DNA of 64,000 nt from Mycolicibacterium agri. GTDB lineage: Bacteria > Actinomycetota > Actinomycetes > Mycobacteriales > Mycobacteriaceae. Positions within the stretch are counted from its first letter, which is position 1. Each line of letters opens with the position of its first letter. Shown here in pieces: positions 44,054 through 53,629 of this stretch. Where the stretch lies: contig NZ_PDCP01000007.1 of NCBI RefSeq assembly GCF_002553505.1, positions 1 through 64,000 of the forward strand, written 5' to 3'. A model generated the notes under the pieces. That model did no database searches and was not told the DNA's origin. It was given only the letters and a program-made list of their open reading frames with translations. Made by a program: the position numbers and the translations under genes.

Positions 44054-45547
44054 TTATCCCGCGCGAGCAGACGCAAAATCGCATGAATTGGGCCGGCCGC
44101 TGCGTGCGATTCTGTGTCTGCTCGCGGAGGAGGGGAACCGGGAGAGGGCGAGGTAGATGGCACCGGCGAGGACCGCCGAGCCGATTGTGCTCAGATCGAC
44201 CCCTGCGGCGATGTCGGCCAGCGCCCCGACATACAGCGTGGTGTTCACCGTCAACATGCCGAACGTCGCACCGGCCAGCCACGCGACGACGGCGGCGACG
44301 TTCCAGCCGCCGGTGAACCAGTACCGACCACCGCGGCGGCCCTGCGCGAACGCCTGAAGATCGACCGGGTCATAAGCTTTCGTGCGCAGCGCGCCGATCG
44401 CCAGGATCGCCACCCACGGCGTGATCACCGCGTTCAATGCGACGGTCATCGCCGTGACCGATTCGACGGCGTCGAACACGAACACGCCGACGTACAGCAG
44501 CGCGATCGCGACGGCCGCGGTGATGATCGTGGTCTGCGTGCGCTTCAACCGCGGCGCCAGCCCCTCGAGGTCCAAACCGCTGGCGTACACACACAGCACG
44601 CCTTGGCTCATACCACCGAAGAGCGAAATCGCCACGATCGGAAGCACATACCAGGCGGGGGAGGCGGCGACGAGGTCGTCGATGTAGGAGTCGGTCGGGT
44701 TGACGAACGTCAGCGCCGTGAACGCCCCGAACAGGCTGGGCAGCAGCACGCCGGTGAACATTCCGGCCGCGAGCGCTGCGCAGATCTGCTTGTCGCCGAA
44801 CCGCTTTGGCGAGATGCGACGGGTGTAATCACCGATGGTCGGGCCATACGAGATCGGGGCGGCCGCGAACAGCACCGCCGACAGCGCCCAGGTCTGCCAG
44901 AAGCCGCCCAACGCGTATTCGCCGCCGGTGGCGCCGGGATCGAAGGTGCCTGCGAACGCGAACACCCCGACGATCATCAAGCCGCCGACGACGGGCACGA
45001 CCACCTTCTGGATTGCGACGATCGTGGCGTGGCCGTAGAGCGCCACCGTCACCATCAGCGCGGCGACCGCGGCGTACGCGACGGCGTGTACGACGTCGCC
45101 GACCGGGGTGCCGAGCAGCCGATGGGCCGCCGCGACGATGGCATCCCCGCTGGTCCACACCGTCACCGCGGCGAAGCCCAGAGCGATCGCGAGCGCCAAC
45201 GCCGAACCGATGAACCGGCCGCGGATACCGAAGAACGCCCCGCTGGACACGGTCATGTTGGTGCCGGTACGCGGCCCGATGCCCGCGGTCGGCAGCACCG
45301 CCAGCGTGCCGACGGCGATCCCCACCACCATCGAGGTCACGGTCTGCCAGAAGCTCAGCCCGAACAGGATCGCGAACGCGCCGAAGACCACGTTGGTCCA
45401 GGTCAGGTTCGCGCCAAGGAACACCGCCGCGAGGTTGCGTGGTCCGGAGTCGCGGGCGTCCTCGGGCAGGTACTCGACGCCTGCGGCCTCGACGGCGCCG
45501 ATGCGGTCCGCGGTGAATTCGGCGGGGGTAGGTGATGGTCGGGCCAT
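44054..45547 (-). CDS. Cytosine permease/NCS1 family transporter
   Basis: A 497-residue transporter with about 12 hydrophobic helices. NCS1 features are LGANLTWTNVVFGAFAI near residue 44, TGTNMTVSSGAFFGIRG near 95 and SYGPTIGDYTRR near 235. It likely imports cytosine, purines or related bases by cation symport. The last 20 residues are encoded by a copy of the GCGAGCAGACGC palindromic element, so the natural C-terminus has been replaced or extended. A divergent TetR gene with two tandem operator-like sites lies upstream and probably regulates it. Confidence 0.9.
   Translation of the reverse strand: MARPSPTPAEFTADRIGAVEAAGVEYLPEDARDSGPRNLAAVFLGANLTWTNVVFGAFAILFGLSFWQTVTSMVVGIAVGTLAVLPTAGIGPRTGTNMTVSSGAFFGIRGRFIGSALALAIALGFAAVTVWTSGDAIVAAAHRLLGTPVGDVVHAVAYAAVAALMVTVALYGHATIVAIQKVVVPVVGGLMIVGVFAFAGTFDPGATGGEYALGGFWQTWALSAVLFAAAPISYGPTIGDYTRRISPKRFGDKQICAALAAGMFTGVLLPSLFGAFTALTFVNPTDSYIDDLVAASPAWYVLPIVAISLFGGMSQGVLCVYASGLDLEGLAPRLKRTQTTIITAAVAIALLYVGVFVFDAVESVTAMTVALNAVITPWVAILAIGALRTKAYDPVDLQAFAQGRRGGRYWFTGGWNVAAVVAWLAGATFGMLTVNTTLYVGALADIAAGVDLSTIGSAVLAGAIYLALSRFPSSASRHRIARSGRPNSCDFASARAG
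44063..44125. repeat. GCGAGCAGACGC palindromic element, copy 2
   Basis: Arms 44063-44083 and 44105-44125 (21 nt) are complementary with two mismatches. The element lies at the 3' end of the permease gene, forms its last codons, and may also terminate the convergent gene ending at 44011. Just before it, five TA(G/T)CCCGC units start at 44009, 44019, 44030, 44042 and 44055. Confidence 0.8.
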
Positions 45548-45566
45548 GAGCTGCTCGATTCAGCTT

Positions 45567-45607
45567 GTTGATGGATACTTCAATAGTGTTGATGTAGTGT
45601 TCAATAA
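45567..45607. promoter_or_regulatory. Two tandem operator-like sites between permease and TetR genes
   Basis: Two 20-nt sequences, 45567-45586 (GTTGATGGATACTTCAATAG) and 45588-45607, share GTTGATG-N5-TTCAATA and start 21 bp apart, that is two helical turns. Each contains the inverted pair TTGA-N8-TCAA. They lie in the 95-bp gap between the divergent genes and are the likely binding sites of the TetR protein. Confidence 0.65.
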
Positions 45608-45642
45608 CCATCGCGATTCGTCAATAGCCGGAAGGATCGAAC

Positions 45643-46284
45643 TTGACCGTGAACTCCGCTTCCCCGCGCGAGCCATCTCTGCTGGAGGTGCGCGACGCCA
45701 AGCGGAAGATGCCGGCCGAACGCCACGGCGAGCTACTGGCCAAGGCCGTCGAGATCAGCGCCGCCGAAGGGCTGTCGGCCGTCACCCTGCGGCGCGTCGC
45801 GGCCGACCTCGGCGTCACTCCGGGCCTCGTCAGCCACTATTTCTCGTCGGCAGAACAACTCATCGTCGCAGCCTTCAGTAAAGCGGCCCTCGCCGATTTC
45901 GCCGAGGCCCAGTCGCGCGTCGCCGCCGCCGAAGGGCCGATCGCCAAGGTGGACGCGCTCATCGACTATCTCCTCGACGAATCCAGCGATGACGCAAGTG
46001 CGCTGTGGCTCGAGGCGTGGAGCCTGGGTCGGCGCAACGCGGCGTTGGCGGCCGAGGCCAACGCACTGACCGACCAGTGGCTGGCATGGCTGGCCGACAT
46101 CGTGCGATCGGGAGCGCAATCCGGCGAGTTTCATGTCGTCGACGCCGATGTCGCGGCACGGCGGCTGTTGACGATGATCGACGGCCTTGGCGCTCAGATG
46201 GTCGTGCGCGCCGTTCCCTCGGCGGAGGCCAAGCACATCGCGCGGTCGTACTTCACGTCGGAGTTGGGCATCGCCGCGGGGTGA
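45643..46284 (+). CDS. TetR-family regulator of the NCS1 permease
   Basis: A 213-residue TetR protein with the N-terminal HTH LRRVAADLGVTPGLVSHYFSSAEQLI at about residues 48-73 and an all-helical ligand domain after it. The TTG start at 45643 has GAAGG 7 nt upstream; a GTG two codons later is the alternative. Divergence from the permease and the tandem sites between them suggest that it represses both, with the transported base or a product as ligand. Confidence 0.88.
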   Translation: MTVNSASPREPSLLEVRDAKRKMPAERHGELLAKAVEISAAEGLSAVTLRRVAADLGVTPGLVSHYFSSAEQLIVAAFSKAALADFAEAQSRVAAAEGPIAKVDALIDYLLDESSDDASALWLEAWSLGRRNAALAAEANALTDQWLAWLADIVRSGAQSGEFHVVDADVAARRLLTMIDGLGAQMVVRAVPSAEAKHIARSYFTSELGIAAG

Positions 46285-46399
46285 GCTAACACCCGATTGC
46301 CCCGCTATTGCCCATCTCGACGCCGTCTGAGACCTATGCTTAGCCCGGAAAAAGTCCATGACCGGCGGAGGGGCAGATGGCCGGTGCGGAGGCACGTCG

Positions 46400-49018
46400 A
46401 TGACGGGCGATCTGCTGGCGGGGCGTGACAGCGAACTCGCGGTCATTCGTCGCGCACTGAGCGGCACCGGCAATTACTCGGGCGTCGTGATCTGCGGCGC
46501 CGCAGGCGTCGGCAAGACCCGGCTCGCGCGCGAGGTGCTGGCCCGCGCACAGGCCGCCGGTGAGCGGACGAACTGGATCACCGGAACAGAGTCCGCGCGG
46601 GCGCTTCCGCTTGGCGCGTTCACCGGATCGATCGCCGAAACCGGTTCGCCCTCAACTCCGGACGTCGGCAGGCTCATCAATTCCTTTGTGGCTCAACAAC
46701 GTCAGGGTCGCGTGTTGATTGGTGTCGACGATGCCCATCTGCTCGACGGGCTCTCGGCGCACGTCGTACATCAGCTGGCGCAGACGCGCGGGCCGCGGCT
46801 GGTGGTCACGGTGCGCACGGGTGAGCCGGAGCCCGACGCGGTGACCGCATTGTGGAAGGACGGCCTGCTCGCCCGGCTCGATCTGGGGCCCCTGTCCGAA
46901 GCGGGCACGCGCAGCCTCATCGAATCGACCCTGGATGGAAGTGTGGATGCCCGCAGCGCGCAACGGTTCTGGAAGCTCACCGGCGGCAATGCGTTGTTCC
47001 TGCGGCAACTGCTGAGCGATCAGGTCTCGGCTCGGCGCATGCGTCAGGTCGCCGGGGTGTGGATGTGGGACGACCGAGTCGCGGTGTCGCAGAACATCAG
47101 CGACATGGTGGGCCGTCGACTGGGCGAGCTGTCCGACGGCGTTGCGCTGGTCGTCGACGCGCTGTCGCAGTGCGAACCGCTGAGCGTCGACGTGTTGTGC
47201 AGGATCGCCGATCGCGCCGACCTGGAAACCGCCGAGCAGATGCGCCTGGTCACCGTCGAGCGGTCCGGTAACGAGTTGATGGCCCGACTGGCGCACCCGC
47301 TTTTCGGGGAACTGCGCCGCGCGGCCGCAGGAGAGATGTACCTGTCGCGGATCCGCGGCAAGCTGGCGCAAGGGCTCGGCGAGAGCGTCGACTCCGACAT
47401 GCAGTCCACCGTGCGCCGGGCTCTGTTGCGGCTGGAATCGGACCTGCCACCCGACCCTGAGTTGTTCGTCGAGGCGGCCCGCTTCGCGATGACGTTGCTC
47501 GATCTGGAGCTGGCGGATCGGTTCGCCGCCGCGGCGGTCGCCGCAGGCGCCAGCGAGGCGCCCGGCGTGCAGGCGATGAATCTGGTGCTGCGCGGCCGCG
47601 GCGACAACGCCGAGAAGTTCCTCAAGGAGATCACGTCCGGCGGTGGCGAAGATACTCACCGGTGGTCGACGGTGCGCGCCGCCAACCTGATCTGGACGCT
47701 GGGGCGGCCCGACGACGCCGCGGCGATTCTGGCCGGGCTCACGGCGGGCGACGAATCACCCGAGGAACGAGCATCACGCGCGGCGGTCGAGGCGTGTGTC
47801 GACGCCGTGTACGGGCGCTGCGAGCTGGCTGCTGAAAAGGCAAGCACCGCTTTGGATTCGCACGACCTCGGCGATTTCCACGCCATGATGGCGTCCTTCG
47901 CCTTGACCATGGCCTACGGTGCACTCGGACGCGGCGACGAACTCACCGCGGTCGCCGAGCGGGCCCTCGACCGGGCGTCGACGTCGTTTCAGACGGCGCC
48001 GCTGCGGTTCTGGTTCGGCGGCGTCTACGCACGCGCCTGCCGGTTGACGGGACGGATCGACGACTGCGCCAAGATGGCAAAGCAGATGGCCGACTCGGTG
48101 AACGAGATGCCGGGGCTGGCCTACGCGAATCTGGTGTTCCTGCTGGGGCAGACCGACCTGATGCGCGGTGATCTGACCGGCGCGGTCAAGCTGCTGCACG
48201 AGGCCCTCGCCGGCGTCGAGCATCACGGCATCACAACGGGTTTGCGACCGGCCACCTGTTTCGCGCTGGCCGAGGCGCACGCCAAGCTGGGGCAGGCCGC
48301 CGAAGCCCAGGCCGCGCTGGACGAAGCGCGCCAGAATGTGCCCGACGACTACGTCTACATGCACACCGCGCTGGCGATTTCGACGGGCTGGACGCTGGCG
48401 GCGGGCGGCTACCTGGCCGATGCCGTGTCGACCGTGCTGTCCGCCGCCGAGCAGGCCCGTGGGCGTGGACAGCCGACACACGAGCTGATCTGCCTGCAGG
48501 TGGCCGCGCAGTGGGGCGACGCATCGAAGGCGGAACGAGCTCGCGAGCTGGCCGACGAGTTGTCGCTTCCGCTGGCGGATGCCGTTGCGCGCCACGTCGA
48601 ATCGCTGGCCGCCAATGATGGCGAGGGTCTGCTGTCCGCGTCGACCGATTATCGGGCGCTCGGCGACCTTGCGACGGCGGCCGACGCGGCAGCGCAGGCG
48701 GCAGTGGCGTTCTCGCAGAACCAGCAGCGCAGGCGTCGGCTGTACGCCGCTGCCATCGCGCAGGAGTTGTCGAAGGAATGCGGCGGCATCTGCACACCGG
48801 CGCTACGCAGTCCGACCGGCCATCCGCTCACCCAGCGGCAGCGCGAAATCGCGGAGTTGGCCATCGCGGGGATGTCCAACAAGGACATCGCCAAGCGGCT
48901 GTACATGTCGGTGCGCAGCGTCGAGGGCCACCTCTACCGGGCGTGCCAGCGGGTGGGCGCCAACTCCCGCGAAGAACTGGCCGAGATCTTGCGGAAGGGT
49001 CCGGCCGCATCGGATTGA
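46400..49018 (+). CDS. LuxR-family regulator with AAA ATPase domain (LAL type)
   Basis: An 872-residue regulator of the large ATP-binding LuxR type. The N-terminal ATPase has P-loop CGAAGVGKTRLAREV near residue 35 and Walker B VLIGVDDAHLL near 105. A long TPR-like helical region follows (about 340-780). The C-terminal HTH LTQRQREIAELAIAGMSNKD lies near residue 812 and continues IAKRLYMSVRSVEGHL. The ATG at 46400 gives the usual short lead before the P-loop. Target genes are unknown; the neighbouring aminotransferase-hydrolase operon is one possibility. Confidence 0.93.
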   Translation: MTGDLLAGRDSELAVIRRALSGTGNYSGVVICGAAGVGKTRLAREVLARAQAAGERTNWITGTESARALPLGAFTGSIAETGSPSTPDVGRLINSFVAQQRQGRVLIGVDDAHLLDGLSAHVVHQLAQTRGPRLVVTVRTGEPEPDAVTALWKDGLLARLDLGPLSEAGTRSLIESTLDGSVDARSAQRFWKLTGGNALFLRQLLSDQVSARRMRQVAGVWMWDDRVAVSQNISDMVGRRLGELSDGVALVVDALSQCEPLSVDVLCRIADRADLETAEQMRLVTVERSGNELMARLAHPLFGELRRAAAGEMYLSRIRGKLAQGLGESVDSDMQSTVRRALLRLESDLPPDPELFVEAARFAMTLLDLELADRFAAAAVAAGASEAPGVQAMNLVLRGRGDNAEKFLKEITSGGGEDTHRWSTVRAANLIWTLGRPDDAAAILAGLTAGDESPEERASRAAVEACVDAVYGRCELAAEKASTALDSHDLGDFHAMMASFALTMAYGALGRGDELTAVAERALDRASTSFQTAPLRFWFGGVYARACRLTGRIDDCAKMAKQMADSVNEMPGLAYANLVFLLGQTDLMRGDLTGAVKLLHEALAGVEHHGITTGLRPATCFALAEAHAKLGQAAEAQAALDEARQNVPDDYVYMHTALAISTGWTLAAGGYLADAVSTVLSAAEQARGRGQPTHELICLQVAAQWGDASKAERARELADELSLPLADAVARHVESLAANDGEGLLSASTDYRALGDLATAADAAAQAAVAFSQNQQRRRRLYAAAIAQELSKECGGICTPALRSPTGHPLTQRQREIAELAIAGMSNKDIAKRLYMSVRSVEGHLYRACQRVGANSREELAEILRKGPAASD

Positions 49019-49031
49019 ATCGCCGTTGCGC

Positions 49032-51989
49032 TCAGAAGCCTTCGGTAAGCACCCGGTCGAGCGTGTCGACGTAGAAGTCGGCGGATTCGGTGTCGATGCA
49101 CAGCGGCGGCTTGGTTTTCAGGATGTTCTGGTGGTCGCCGGTAGGTTGGATCACCACACCCAACTCGAGCATGCGGTTGCAGATCGCCGTGGTTTCGGCC
49201 ACCGCGGGCTCCAACGTGTCCCGGTCGCGGACCATTTCGACGCCGAGGTAGAGCCCGATGCCGTGCACGGTGCCGATGATGGGGTGTTTGTCCTGCAGCG
49301 CCTGCAGTCTCGCTTTGAGGTGGCCGCCGACGCGATCGGCGTTCTCCTGCAGCCCTTCGTCGCGCAGCACATCGAGCACCGTGATGCCGATGGCACACGA
49401 CAGCGGACTGCCGCCCGTCGACGAGAAGAAATAGCCCTGGCTGGAGAACTTGTCGGCGATCTCGCGGCTGGTGATCACCGCGCCGAGCGGCGAGCCGTTG
49501 CCGGTGGACTTGGCCACCGAGACGATGTCGGGGATGACATTCTGCTGTTGAAATCCCCAGAACCACCTGCCCAGCCTGCCGTAAGACACCTGCACTTCGT
49601 CGGCGATGGCCAACCCCCCGCCAGCGCGCACCGCGGCATACACCTGCTCGAGGTAACCATCGGGCAACGCCATACCACCGGCATTGCCGTACACCGGTTC
49701 GGCGATGAACCCCGCCGGCGCGCGGCCGTCGGCGATCAGTTGCTCGATCTGGGCCACCGCCTCCGGCGCATAGCGCCACGCCTCGGCGCCGCGGAACTTG
49801 CCCCGGAAACTGTTCGGCGACTCCACGGTGTGAACCCAATCGGGCCGCGTGGTAAGCGCATTGGGGTTGTCGGCAATGGACGTCGACACCGCATCGGTGG
49901 CATAGGTCCAACCGTGATATGCCTCGCGCACCGCGACGATGTCACGCCTGCCGGTGGCGGCGATCGCCAACCGAATCGCCAAATCGCTTGCCTCCGAACC
50001 GGAGTTCACCAGAAACACGGTGTCCAACGGGTCGGGCAGAAGCGCGGCCAGCCGCTCGCTGTACTCGACCACGGCCTCGTAGTTGAAGCGCGAATTGGTG
50101 TTCAGCCGTCGCAGCTGCCGGGTGGCCGTCTCGGCGACCCGGGGATGAGAATGGCCTAGCACCGTGACGTTGTTGATCATGTCCAGGTAGGAGCGGCCCG
50201 CTGTCGACATCAGGAAATGCCGCCAGCCGCGCTCGATCTGCGGCGGGCGGTCGTAGTAATGCTCCTGCACGCGGGCGAAACGCGCGTCGCGACGCGCCAG
50301 CAGATCCGCCGCGGCGCGGTCGTCGGGCAATGCGGGCAGGCCGAGGAGCGGACGCGGGTCGCGGCAGAGCGCCAGCCATCCGCGCGACAGTTCCGCCGAG
50401 ACAAACCGCGGCGCGGGTTGCGTGCCTGCGGGGCGCACGCTGAGTTCGGCCCACCGGCCAGGCGATATTTCGGCCAGCGGGTCACCCGCGCGCAACTGAT
50501 CGCCGGACGCTGGATTCGGCGTCACCCCTGCCAGCGTCAGCTCGTACTCACCGCCGCGAATCGTGACGCTGTCATTGCTTCGCTCGACAACCTCGCAGTC
50601 CCACGGTGCCACCGCGTTTCGAGTCGACGCCGGCCACAGGCCGATGCCGGTCGCCACCACCTCGGGGCTGTCCTGACTCAACGGCTGAGCCCTGGTCAGC
50701 CGTGGCTCACCGAACCGAGTCACCACCAGTTCGGCGCCGTCGGTCACTGCGGCCCTTGCGAATTCGTCTTCGCAATCGGCGCGGAGCCAGGCACCGGGCA
50801 CGAACGCGGTGTCGAAGACGTCGGCTTGCGAGGACAGATCCAGCGTCACCACCGCGGCCGGATCAAGCCCGTCGATCAACAAAGCGTCCGCGACCAGGTC
50901 AGCGTGTCCGTCGTCGAGACCGAGGTCGACCTTGATCAGGGTGGTCATCACGTCGATGGGCACCGAGGTGGCCTGCTCGAACATCCGAATCTCGCCGGCG
51001 GTCTGTTCGGTGACATACGGGTTGTCCGGGTCGAGCGCCGCCTGCTGGGCACCGCTGACGATCAGCACCGCGGTGCGCAGCACCAGCATCGGCCACAACA
51101 CTTCCGCTTCGGCCGCGCTCAACGGGCGGATCGCGTGGAATGCCCGCACCCCGGGCAGGATCGACGGCGGACCGGTGCCGGGATGACCCAGCACCGAGGA
51201 CACGGTGATGGCCAGCTCCGACACGGCCCAGCTGCGGGAGAGGTCGCCGAAGTCGATGACGCCGTCAGGGCGCACGGCGCCGCCGCCCTCGCGGGTCACG
51301 ACGACGTTGGCGTCCGTCAGATCCAGATGCGTTGCCTGGCACGGTAATTGGCCGGCCAGCGGGCGGATCCGCGACCACGCCGCGGCCGTCACCTCCTCGA
51401 TCCGCGCGCGCCGCGCTTCGTCGCCGACATACGAAATCAGCTGCGCCACAACGTCGGCGCCGTAGCGGAGGTCCCACTGCAGTGCGCGGTCCAGGCCGGG
51501 ATGCTCGAAACCGGCCAGCGCGCGACTGACCCGACCGGACAGCTCACCGAGGCCCACGACCGCTGCCTGCGGCAGATAGCCCGACTCGTAGAGGGTCCCG
51601 CCGGGAAGGAACCGCAGCAGTCGCACATAGGCGGTGCGGTCGAGTAATCCCTCGAGCACGGTGCACTTCTCGCCGTTGACGTTGGGCAATGGCACGGCGA
51701 TGCGCAGGGCAGGCTCGGCCTCGGCGATGAGTTCGGCCGCCGCGTCCTGGGCCGCCAGCTCCGTCGCATTGAAGGCGGGATTGGCGATCTTCAGCACGCC
51801 GACGATGTCGTCGTTCGCGTCATGGATGGTGAAGTTGCAGTCCTGGTTGCTGCCCAGCCATTTGGCCCGCGCCTGCAACCCGTAGTGCTCGGCGACGATG
51901 CGTTCGGCCTGGGCCTCGCTGACCTGCGGGCAGGGCAGCGCGGGTTGTTCGAAAAAGTTGAAGCCGACGGTGCGGCCGGAGGTGGTCAT
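49032..51989 (-). CDS. Three-domain protein: APH-type kinase, M23-like domain, class III aminotransferase
   Basis: A 985-residue fusion. Residues about 25-330 form an aminoglycoside phosphotransferase-like kinase with the catalytic THLDLTDANVVV and metal-binding IDFGDLSRSW. Residues about 400-545 resemble a peptidase M23/lipoyl-like beta domain without a visible catalytic HxH. Residues about 570-985 are a class III PLP aminotransferase with NSGSEASDLAIRLA, EPVYGNAGG and the PLP lysine in VAKSTGNG. Proteins of this make-up are related to hydroxylysine kinase plus the phosphohydroxylysine/phosphoethanolamine phospho-lyase, so phosphorylation followed by elimination is a reasonable guess. It overlaps the hydrolase gene by four bases. 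Confidence 0.92.
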   Translation of the reverse strand: MTTSGRTVGFNFFEQPALPCPQVSEAQAERIVAEHYGLQARAKWLGSNQDCNFTIHDANDDIVGVLKIANPAFNATELAAQDAAAELIAEAEPALRIAVPLPNVNGEKCTVLEGLLDRTAYVRLLRFLPGGTLYESGYLPQAAVVGLGELSGRVSRALAGFEHPGLDRALQWDLRYGADVVAQLISYVGDEARRARIEEVTAAAWSRIRPLAGQLPCQATHLDLTDANVVVTREGGGAVRPDGVIDFGDLSRSWAVSELAITVSSVLGHPGTGPPSILPGVRAFHAIRPLSAAEAEVLWPMLVLRTAVLIVSGAQQAALDPDNPYVTEQTAGEIRMFEQATSVPIDVMTTLIKVDLGLDDGHADLVADALLIDGLDPAAVVTLDLSSQADVFDTAFVPGAWLRADCEDEFARAAVTDGAELVVTRFGEPRLTRAQPLSQDSPEVVATGIGLWPASTRNAVAPWDCEVVERSNDSVTIRGGEYELTLAGVTPNPASGDQLRAGDPLAEISPGRWAELSVRPAGTQPAPRFVSAELSRGWLALCRDPRPLLGLPALPDDRAAADLLARRDARFARVQEHYYDRPPQIERGWRHFLMSTAGRSYLDMINNVTVLGHSHPRVAETATRQLRRLNTNSRFNYEAVVEYSERLAALLPDPLDTVFLVNSGSEASDLAIRLAIAATGRRDIVAVREAYHGWTYATDAVSTSIADNPNALTTRPDWVHTVESPNSFRGKFRGAEAWRYAPEAVAQIEQLIADGRAPAGFIAEPVYGNAGGMALPDGYLEQVYAAVRAGGGLAIADEVQVSYGRLGRWFWGFQQQNVIPDIVSVAKSTGNGSPLGAVITSREIADKFSSQGYFFSSTGGSPLSCAIGITVLDVLRDEGLQENADRVGGHLKARLQALQDKHPIIGTVHGIGLYLGVEMVRDRDTLEPAVAETTAICNRMLELGVVIQPTGDHQNILKTKPPLCIDTESADFYVDTLDRVLTEGF

Positions 51990-52849
51990 CGGTCGACGAA
52001 TTGGACGACGACGTCACTGAAGGCATCGTTGTCGTCGCCTGCGGCGGTGTGCCCGGCATCAGACAACTCGACGAACTCGGCATGCGGCACGGTTTTCAGG
52101 AAGTGCTGCACACCTTCCTCGCTGACCACGTCGGACAGCCGGCCGCGGATCAGCAGGATCGGGATCGTCAGCTCGATGGCGGCTCGCTCGAGCTTTTCCT
52201 CGCGCACGAAGGAATCGTCCACCGGCTTGGTCAGAAACGCCGGATCCCAGTGCCAGTACCAGCGCCCGTCGCGCAACCGCAGGTTTTTCTTCAGGCCCTC
52301 GGGGCTGCGCGGCTTCTTGCGATACGGCAGATAGGCGGCGACGGCCTCGGCCGCCTCGTCCAACGACGCGAAGCCGTCCAGGCCGCTGGCCATGAACTCC
52401 CGGATACGCGCGCTGCCGCCCTTCTCGTAGCGGGGCACCACGTCGACAAGCACCAGCTTGGTCACCTTGTCGGTCCCCGCCTGGTGGGCGGCGAGAATGC
52501 CGGTCATACCGCCCATGCTGGCACCGATCAGAATCACCGGGCGGCCGATCTGATCAATGACCGCGAGAGTGTCGGCGCAGAGGGCGTCCACCGTGTAGTT
52601 CGCGTCGGGGGAGCGGTCGCTGTCGCCGTGCCCGCGAGAGTCGAGCGCCACGACATGCAGGCCCTCGTCCGCGAGGATCTGGCTGGTGGCCTTCCAGGAG
52701 TAGCGGTTCTGCCCGCCGCCGTGCAGGAACAACACCGCGGGCCGGTCGGCGGCCGATTCGGCGTCACGGTTCCACTCGTCTGCCACGAGGGTCAGACCTT
52801 CAGCGCCCTGGAACTTCACCGTCTGCAATTCGCTGTGTTCCGTGCTCAC
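51986..52849 (-). CDS. Alpha/beta hydrolase
   Basis: A 287-residue hydrolase. LFLHGGGQNRYSW near residue 42 is the oxyanion loop, GASMGGMTG near 113 the Ser nucleophile elbow, and LSDAGHTAAGDDND near 265 contains the His. The GTG at 52849 has GAAGGA a few bases upstream; earlier in-frame codons run into the divergent TetR promoter. It is the first gene of an operon with the three-domain protein, whose ATG overlaps its stop (ATGA at 51986-51989), so the enzymes probably act in one pathway. Confidence 0.9.
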   Translation of the reverse strand: MSTEHSELQTVKFQGAEGLTLVADEWNRDAESAADRPAVLFLHGGGQNRYSWKATSQILADEGLHVVALDSRGHGDSDRSPDANYTVDALCADTLAVIDQIGRPVILIGASMGGMTGILAAHQAGTDKVTKLVLVDVVPRYEKGGSARIREFMASGLDGFASLDEAAEAVAAYLPYRKKPRSPEGLKKNLRLRDGRWYWHWDPAFLTKPVDDSFVREEKLERAAIELTIPILLIRGRLSDVVSEEGVQHFLKTVPHAEFVELSDAGHTAAGDDNDAFSDVVVQFVDR

Positions 52850-52912
52850 GACATCCTTCCGGCCAACCCCTCGCGGACACACGTTACCCAGCGAATAACC
52901 CGCGCTAGCGGC

Positions 52913-53563
52913 ATGGTGACCCAACCGCCCATCACCGCCTCCCTACAATTTCCCGTCGTGCAGCCCCACTCGACGACGACCGATGACCGGCAGGACATCA
53001 TCGACGCCGCTTACGGCTGCCTGTCCGAGCCGCACAGCGGCGCCATACCGGTAGCGGCGATCCTGGAGCGTGCCGGCCTTTCAACGCGGGCGTTCTACCG
53101 GCATTTCACCTCGAAGGACGAGCTGTTTCTGGCCATGCTGTGCCAGGAGGCCGACGCGCTGGCCGACCGGCTCGACAGCATCCCCGAGGAGGCGCCCGGC
53201 CACCCGGTCAAGCAGCTGACGGCCTGGATCGAGGTCATGTTCGAGCTGGCGCAGGACCCGCAGTTGCGCACGCACCTGTCCGTCATCGACTCCGACGAGG
53301 TCCGCGCGGCCAAGGGCTACCGCGAGACCCGCGAGCGCCTACATGCCGATCGGGCGCGCTCACTCGAACAGATCCTGGCCTGCGGTCGCGACAACGGGGT
53401 GTTTCCCCTGGCTGACCCGCAGCGCGACGCGATGGCGATCAGCGCGGTCGTCAGCCGCTCGCTGACGGTGTCGGCACCAGGCGGCGCCGACGAGCTGGAG
53501 GCGGCGCGCGCCCATGTGCTCGACTTCGCGCTGCGGGCGCTGGGCGGGCCACGGCGTCGATGA
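52913..53563 (+). CDS. TetR-family regulator
   Basis: A 216-residue TetR protein. The HTH is AAILERAGLSTRAFYRHFTSKDELF at about residues 45-70, preceded by an unstructured, Gln/Thr/Pro-rich N-terminus of about 22 residues. The second codon is GTG, so either could start. It diverges from the hydrolase-aminotransferase operon with 63 bp between starts and probably regulates it; I see no clear operator palindrome there. Confidence 0.87.
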   Translation: MVTQPPITASLQFPVVQPHSTTTDDRQDIIDAAYGCLSEPHSGAIPVAAILERAGLSTRAFYRHFTSKDELFLAMLCQEADALADRLDSIPEEAPGHPVKQLTAWIEVMFELAQDPQLRTHLSVIDSDEVRAAKGYRETRERLHADRARSLEQILACGRDNGVFPLADPQRDAMAISAVVSRSLTVSAPGGADELEAARAHVLDFALRALGGPRRR

Positions 53564-53629
53564 TTTTCCGGCGGCTGCGGAGTCTGCACTTGCGAGCCCC
53601 GACAGCCCGCAATCAGGAAGGAGTCGGCG

